Assembly: GCA_937899155.1 (NCBI GenBank)
Contig: CALDJM010000077.1
Span: 1 to 10,631, forward strand
Reading direction: 5' to 3'
DNA length: 10,631 bases
From: an uncultured bacterium
GTDB lineage: Bacteria; Patescibacteriota; Dojkabacteria; SC72
Numbering within the stretch: the first letter of the stretch is position 1; every line of letters begins with the position of its first letter. The notes beneath the pieces are model-generated. The model did not search any database, was not told the DNA's origin, and saw only the letters and a list, made by a program, of their open reading frames with translations. The position numbers were made by a program, and so were the translations under genes. This document shows positions 6,523-10,631 of the stretch, piece by piece.

Positions 6523-6531
6523 TGGTAGTAT
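6523..6531 (+). promoter_or_regulatory. Weak extended -10 TGGTAGTAT for the divergent membrane-protein gene
   Basis: The plus strand reads TGG-TAGTAT, a TGn motif with a 4/6 match to TATAAT. The A of the ATG (6538) is seven bases after its last T, the expected transcription start, so this gene too could be leaderless. The match is weak and it overlaps the gltX promoter on the other strand. Confidence 0.35.
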
Positions 6532-6538
6532 TATATCA
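6530..6538 (-). promoter_or_regulatory. Extended -10 promoter TGATATAAT for gltX
   Basis: Minus-strand TG-A-TATAAT. Only eight bases separate the last T of the box (6530) from the A of the gltX ATG (6521), so the transcript would carry a 5' leader of about zero to two bases. No -35 was found upstream. The TG of the motif overlaps the first base of the divergent gene's ATG. Confidence 0.65.
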
Positions 6539-7878
6539 TGACATTAACAGAAGCATCATTCTGGACAAGAAGGTTTGGAGTTATCGCATTAGTTGCCATT
6601 TTTATTGTGGGAGTCGTACTTTCCATTCTCTTCTGGCCAAAGAAAGTGAAACCACCAGATGAATACCTTACCCCAAACTATGCATGTACAGAAACTAAAG
6701 AAGAATTTCTCAAGAGAGCTGTTCTAGAAATACCTTCATTAGAGATAGATCCTGCATCTGAAGCTATTTTTACTCTCAATACAGACACTGGAAAAGTTAA
6801 TACTCTTCCCTCTGTTATCAATGTTTATGAATACAATCTAAAGAAACAATCCACTAGTGCTCTAAGTGATGCTCAACATATCGCAGGTAAGCTAGGTTTT
6901 GAAAAAGAAAAAATGGTGTCAGATGAAAAAGATTTCTACATCTGGAGAGACCCTGTGAACAAGAGGAGATTAACTATAAACAAGAAAAACATGAACCTCA
7001 AACTAGAAACGGACACTCAACAAATTCGAAGTATCTTTAATACCCAAGGAGGTTCTCTACCTGATGACCAGACAGCTAAAAATCGTGCACAGAGTATACT
7101 TCGAACATCAGGACTACTTGATGATAATATGAATTTTGCAGAGGATGATATCGGTATTACATACATCAAGATTGGTTCTGATGGGAAGTTTAAAAAATCC
7201 TCTTCACTATCTCAAGCTGATTTGATTAGAGTAAACTTCAGACGAGAGAAATCCATGATTACAATTAGTTCAAATCTCATAGGAGCTCCAGAGATGATAA
7301 AGGAAATGACTCGAACCGTTGGTAAAGAACCAACTAAAACAACTACAACTCTAAACAATAAGAAAGTCGATATCTTTACATTTGATGCAACTGTTGTACT
7401 ACCAAAACTTCAGGATTCCAATATTAGTGTGTATATAGGTCCAGAAAACAAGGAAAGCCAACTATCATCAAATCTAAGATCTTTGTATCAAATAGATTTC
7501 ACACATTGGCCAATATTCCCTGACAGTTGTGGTACATACCCTCTAATTACAACTCAAGCTGCTCTTGACAAGGTTATGGCTGGAGAAGGCAAGATTGCAT
7601 ATCTATATGAAAAAGACGGAGACTTTGTTTCTGAATATATGCAGAAGAATGTTAAGAAATTTATGATTACTCAGAATGTTAAAATTGTATACTACGAAAC
7701 CCCACAAGAACAGGATTTCCTACTACCACTATACCTTTTCTCTGGAGAAGCTGAATTTGCTGATGGTATGAAGGGCGATTTTGATATTTACTACCCAGCA
7801 ATTGATTTTAACAATATACAAAACAAGAGAGTTTCAAAACCAGCACCTGAGAAAGAAGAGAAAAGTACTTTCTTCTAA
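6538..7878 (+). CDS. Membrane-anchored extracytoplasmic protein of unknown function
   Basis: Encodes 446 residues. A single hydrophobic segment at about 14-33 (GVIALVAIFIVGVVLSILFW), preceded by RR, looks like an uncleaved N-terminal anchor, leaving about 410 residues outside the membrane. No lipobox is seen; one Cys lies shortly after the anchor (C50). Two similar helix-strand units occur, starting near DAQHIAGKLGF (111-121) and AKNRAQSILRTSGLL (180-194). Near the C-terminus LLPLYLFSGE (395-404) precedes a DFDIYYPAID stretch and a charged tail. The 'P-lyr-Y-hydrophobic-F-x-GE' pattern and alternating helix/strand layout recall PepSY- or YycH/YycI-like extracytoplasmic regulatory domains, but this is a resemblance, not an identification. 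The ATG at 6538 is the only sensible start, because an in-frame TAG lies four codons upstream. The stop overlaps the recJ stop by four bases. Confidence 0.82.
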   Translation: MTLTEASFWTRRFGVIALVAIFIVGVVLSILFWPKKVKPPDEYLTPNYACTETKEEFLKRAVLEIPSLEIDPASEAIFTLNTDTGKVNTLPSVINVYEYNLKKQSTSALSDAQHIAGKLGFEKEKMVSDEKDFYIWRDPVNKRRLTINKKNMNLKLETDTQQIRSIFNTQGGSLPDDQTAKNRAQSILRTSGLLDDNMNFAEDDIGITYIKIGSDGKFKKSSSLSQADLIRVNFRREKSMITISSNLIGAPEMIKEMTRTVGKEPTKTTTTLNNKKVDIFTFDATVVLPKLQDSNISVYIGPENKESQLSSNLRSLYQIDFTHWPIFPDSCGTYPLITTQAALDKVMAGEGKIAYLYEKDGDFVSEYMQKNVKKFMITQNVKIVYYETPQEQDFLLPLYLFSGEAEFADGMKGDFDIYYPAIDFNNIQNKRVSKPAPEKEEKSTFF

Positions 7879-9575
7879 TTGGAAAACCTCCACTCCTTCA
7901 CCTTAAACTGTATACTTTCAATGTTATTCCAAACATTAATATCAGGATACCCTACAACATCGATTACAGAGTCTTTCTCTAATACATTAACATCTTCTTG
8001 AGCATTGAAAAGTATTAGTTGAAGTAGATCAATACCATCACCCTTAACTAAGAGTTTAAGATGATTTTCTTCTTTTCCCATTACAACCTTTTTGAAAACA
8101 ACTAAATTTTGTAAACAGAGTACTGGTTTTTGATTTTTAGAACCTAATGGTTCAAGTTTATCTAATTCATCTACTAGTTTTTTATTAACATCGTTTGTAT
8201 CTAGAAGTATATCTACTTTAGTTTTTGTAATTAATTGTTCTTTACTAATATCTCTATTAGCTAATTTAATGAATTCTTTCTTAAATTCATTAACTGTATC
8301 CTTCTTAGCAGTAAAACCTGCTGCTAATTCATGACCACCATATCTTTCTAAATACTCAGACAGTGTACCCAATGCTTCTGTTATATTAAATCCTGAAATA
8401 CTCCTAGCAGAACCTTTTATACTGTCAGCATTATATGTAGCAACTATAACTGGTCTGTGATACTCCTCTTGAAGTTTACCTGCCACCAGCCCTATTATCC
8501 CATCATGCCAATCTTTACCTAAAATAAAGATTGCTTTGTTTCTAGACAAATCTCCTACTAGAGCCAAAGCTTCCTCCTTTGTATTGGTCGTCAATTGCTG
8601 CCTTTGAAAGTTTAAACTCTCTAATTCTTCAGCTATCTCCTGGTATAACTTTTCATCATTGCTCACCAATAATTTCACAGCATCTAAAGGAGATCCTATC
8701 CTTCCTGCAGCATTTATTCGTGGACCCAAAACATAGCCTAGATGGTATGATGCTATATCTTTTGGATTAACACCAGCCCTAAGAGTAAGATACTCTAGAC
8801 CTTTTCTCTTCCTACCTCTTATTTGGTTCAGACCATACTTAACAAATATCCTATTTACACCCAACAGAGGCATAATGTCTGTAATGGTAGCCATTGCTAC
8901 TAAATCTAAACCTTTTGTATCCTCTGTTATCTCATACTCCATTCCTGCCTGTTTTCTTATCTCCTGAACCAAGAGGAAAACTACAGCAGCACCACATATC
9001 TCAAGATATGGATATTCATGATTCGGATACATCTGATGTACTAATGGATATCTCAATTTAGCACTTAAATCTTGAGGTGGTTGATGATGATCTGTAATAA
9101 CAAAAGAGAGACCTTTGTGCATATATTCTAAAATCAATTTCTCATCTCTAACACCACAATCAACAGAAATGAGTAAATTAGCTCCCAACTTCAATACATC
9201 TTCTAAAGAGTCTTTTGTTAAGCCATACCCCTGCTCTATCCTACTTGGTATATACGGTACTACATCAACTTTTTTATCCAAAAACTGTGCTAGTTCTCTA
9301 TATAGAAATTCCCAAAGTATTGCACTTGCACATATGCCATCACTATCAAAATCCCCATGTATTACAATTTTTTGCCCATTGTTTACAGCTTCAAGAATAC
9401 TCTTTGCAGCTTTTTTACTGTTATAAAGTTTTGACGAATCTGGAATATCCTCAAGAGAGGGATTTAAGTATGCATCAATATCCTCTACTCCTCTTTTTTT
9501 AAGAAGGTATCTAACTATATCTCCTTCTATTTTTTCTTCTGGGAGAATCCACTCCCCATTACTTCTCAAACTCAT
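7875..9575 (-). CDS. recJ: Single-stranded-DNA-specific 5'-3' exonuclease RecJ
   Basis: Encodes 566 residues, the usual length for bacterial RecJ, a metal-dependent DHH-superfamily nuclease that degrades single strands 5' to 3' in recombination and mismatch or base-excision repair. Motif I is HGDFDSDG (73-80), motif II SVDCG (137-141), motif III TDHH (161-164), and motif IV contains D233 in ATITDIMPL. The linker block GPRINAAGR (284-292) is present. The DHHA1 domain shows WHDGIIGLVAGKL (356-368), RSISGFNI (391-398) and GGHELAAGF (413-421). A C-terminal OB-like domain follows, beginning with LEPLGSKNQKP. All expected metal-binding residues are present. The ATG lies inside the last codons of recX (17-base overlap), and GAGAG about 10 bases upstream is at best a weak ribosome binding site, so translation is likely coupled. 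It ends in TAG overlapping the convergent gene. Confidence 0.95.
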   Translation of the reverse strand: MSLRSNGEWILPEEKIEGDIVRYLLKKRGVEDIDAYLNPSLEDIPDSSKLYNSKKAAKSILEAVNNGQKIVIHGDFDSDGICASAILWEFLYRELAQFLDKKVDVVPYIPSRIEQGYGLTKDSLEDVLKLGANLLISVDCGVRDEKLILEYMHKGLSFVITDHHQPPQDLSAKLRYPLVHQMYPNHEYPYLEICGAAVVFLLVQEIRKQAGMEYEITEDTKGLDLVAMATITDIMPLLGVNRIFVKYGLNQIRGRKRKGLEYLTLRAGVNPKDIASYHLGYVLGPRINAAGRIGSPLDAVKLLVSNDEKLYQEIAEELESLNFQRQQLTTNTKEEALALVGDLSRNKAIFILGKDWHDGIIGLVAGKLQEEYHRPVIVATYNADSIKGSARSISGFNITEALGTLSEYLERYGGHELAAGFTAKKDTVNEFKKEFIKLANRDISKEQLITKTKVDILLDTNDVNKKLVDELDKLEPLGSKNQKPVLCLQNLVVFKKVVMGKEENHLKLLVKGDGIDLLQLILFNAQEDVNVLEKDSVIDVVGYPDINVWNNIESIQFKVKEWRFSN

Positions 9576-10212
9576 TGTTTATGAATCTCTCAATTAAATC
9601 CCAATTAAATCCTTTTCTCAACAAAAAGTCTATCTTTTTTCTATCATCTTTTTGCAAAATCTCATCCTTAAATCTTTTTTCATATGTCTGTTTTAGCATT
9701 CCATATTCATCACCTACTAATTCATCCAACTTCTCCTGTGCTAATTCTTTAGAAACACCTTTTGATATTAACTCAGAAAGCAAGACTCTCTTCCCTCTTG
9801 GTTTGTTTTTTATCCTCGAAAGAATAAATTGTTCAGCATACTCCCTGTCATTGATATATGAATACTCCTCTAGTTTGCAAAGAACTTCTTCTACTATCTT
9901 AATCTCTTGATCTGTATCTAAAATGGAAAACCATTTACCTTTTTTCTTTATTAACAAACTCTTTAAATATGTCTGAATCTGACTCTTACTCCTAATTGAG
10001 CGATTAAGATAGTTTATTGCTCTGTTAAATAATCTCTCTTGTAAATCTGTATGAAGAATATCTTCATACTCCTGAGCATCAATCTCTTTTCCTACAAAAA
10101 GATTATATTTTGCAACACTGTTCAGAGAAAGCCCACAAGCAAACTCTCCGTCAAGAAACATACTTACTCTGTTGCTATCTTTTTTCTGAGATGAGAGAGC
10201 ACTTATCTTCAT
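9559..10212 (-). CDS. recX: RecX, modulator of RecA filaments
   Basis: Encodes 217 residues, a typical RecX length for the longer Gram-positive-like form. The N-terminal beta extension (about 1-45) resembles the Firmicutes RecX start, with VSMFLDGEFACGLS (16-29). The tandem three-helix repeats follow: a basic first repeat with LFNRAINYLNRSIRSKSQI (61-79); a second with LEEYSYINDREYAEQF (114-129), then KNKPRGKRVLLSELISKGVS (135-154); and a final repeat ending with FLLRKGFNWDLIERFI near the C-terminus. RecX inserts into the groove of RecA-ssDNA filaments and usually limits their extension. Its ATG overlaps the recA stop as ATGA (10212-10209), the classic arrangement for coupled translation, and its own 3' end overlaps recJ. 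Confidence 0.92.
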   Translation of the reverse strand: MKISALSSQKKDSNRVSMFLDGEFACGLSLNSVAKYNLFVGKEIDAQEYEDILHTDLQERLFNRAINYLNRSIRSKSQIQTYLKSLLIKKKGKWFSILDTDQEIKIVEEVLCKLEEYSYINDREYAEQFILSRIKNKPRGKRVLLSELISKGVSKELAQEKLDELVGDEYGMLKQTYEKRFKDEILQKDDRKKIDFLLRKGFNWDLIERFINNEFEK

Positions 10213-10631
10213 TTCATTGTAGCTCTGACATCCTTTTCAATCTTTGCACAAAGTTTCTTATCTTCTTTAAGAAGGTCTATGACAGAATCTCTACCCTGTG
10301 CTAACTGCTCATCTGCATACTTCATCCATGAGCCAGATTTTTCTACAATCCCTAAATCTATTGCTGCATCTAAAATACTACTTTCTTTATCTATACCCAT
10401 TGGATATATCATATTGAATGTTGCCTCTTTAAAAGGTGGTGCCATTTTATTCTTAACCACCTTCACTTTTCTTGAATGACCTATGACTACACCATCCTTT
10501 AGAATCTTGTCCTTCTGCCTAATATCCATTCTGACAGAGGAGTAGAATTTCAAAGCATTACCACCTGTTGTCGTTTCTGGATTACCAAACATAATACCAA
10601 TCTTCATTCTTAATTGGTTTAGGAAGATTAT
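10209..10631 (-). CDS. recA: Recombinase RecA, C-terminal part (5' end outside window)
   Basis: The visible frame is open to the window edge and gives 140 residues. It begins IIFLNQLRMKIGIMFGNPET and continues TTGGNALKFYSSVRMDIR, the highly conserved core strand and DNA-binding loop L2 of RecA, followed by the C-terminal domain (KVKVVKNKMAPPF, then a GSWMKYADEQLAQGRD segment matching the E. coli GAWYSYKGEKIGQGK region). An internal ATG at 10607 is not the true start, since conserved RecA sequence continues upstream of it. The protein stops right after the last helix (IEKDVRATMK), without the acidic tail of E. coli RecA. The stop is TGA, read as a normal stop because recX starts there. The Walker A and B motifs lie outside the window. 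Confidence 0.96.
   Translation of the reverse strand: MIFLNQLRMKIGIMFGNPETTTGGNALKFYSSVRMDIRQKDKILKDGVVIGHSRKVKVVKNKMAPPFKEATFNMIYPMGIDKESSILDAAIDLGIVEKSGSWMKYADEQLAQGRDSVIDLLKEDKKLCAKIEKDVRATMK

Noticed and set aside
10209..10212. Possible UGA recoding (as in Gracilibacteria/SR1)
   Set aside because: recA ends in TGA exactly where recX starts, and all other genes read through fully with the standard code.
1..10631. CRISPR arrays, insertion sequences, toxin-antitoxin or defence islands
   Set aside because: No spaced direct repeats, transposase-like frames or paired small genes were seen; the window is ordinary housekeeping sequence apart from the regulatory features listed.

Overview
The window is AT-rich, densely packed bacterial chromosome. 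Its UGA stop is used normally (recA ends in TGA inside the recX start), so the code is standard. The set of housekeeping genes, the IleRS subclass with a PMGVHHGWG signature, the Clostridium-like GluRS and the two unrecognised proteins suggest a Candidate Phyla Radiation (Patescibacteria) genome, perhaps a low-GC lineage such as Dojkabacteria/WS6. That placement is inference from memory of protein flavour, not a search result.

Layout from left to right. Bases 1-46 (minus) are the first 15 codons of a YvcK/CofD-like gene, divergent from a carD-like RNA polymerase-binding regulator (103-627, plus). carD converges with ileS (624-3530, minus) and shares a TTAA stop overlap with it. Upstream of ileS lies a 325-base gap that is not empty: on the minus strand it holds an extended -10 promoter, a compact T-box leader (stem III hairpin, T-box antiterminator) and a competing intrinsic terminator. 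Next come an unrecognised 292-residue protein (3856-4734, minus), a tRNA-Gln(CUG) (4760-4830, minus) and gltX (4845-6521, minus). A 16-base divergent gap separates gltX from a membrane-anchored protein of unknown function (6538-7878, plus). That gene converges with and overlaps recJ (7875-9575, minus), which overlaps recX (9559-10212) and is preceded by recA (10209 to the window edge, 5' part missing).

Two functional blocks stand out. The translation block (ileS, tRNA-Gln, gltX) combines a tRNA-sensing riboswitch for isoleucine supply with a GluRS beside the tRNA-Gln it probably mischarges for the amidotransferase route. The recombination block recA-recX-recJ has overlapping reading frames that suggest coupled expression of the strand-exchange protein, its modulator and a 5'-3' single-strand exonuclease.

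A recurring signal is an extended -10 promoter, TGnTATAAT, with no recognisable -35. Four exact copies were found by eye, each placed just upstream of a gene or RNA, plus weaker relatives. Several sit so close to the start codon that the mRNA would be leaderless, and Shine-Dalgarno sequences are generally weak or absent. No mobile element, CRISPR array or defence system was seen. The most interesting item is the T-box leader of ileS, both for its likely host lineage and for its reduced architecture.
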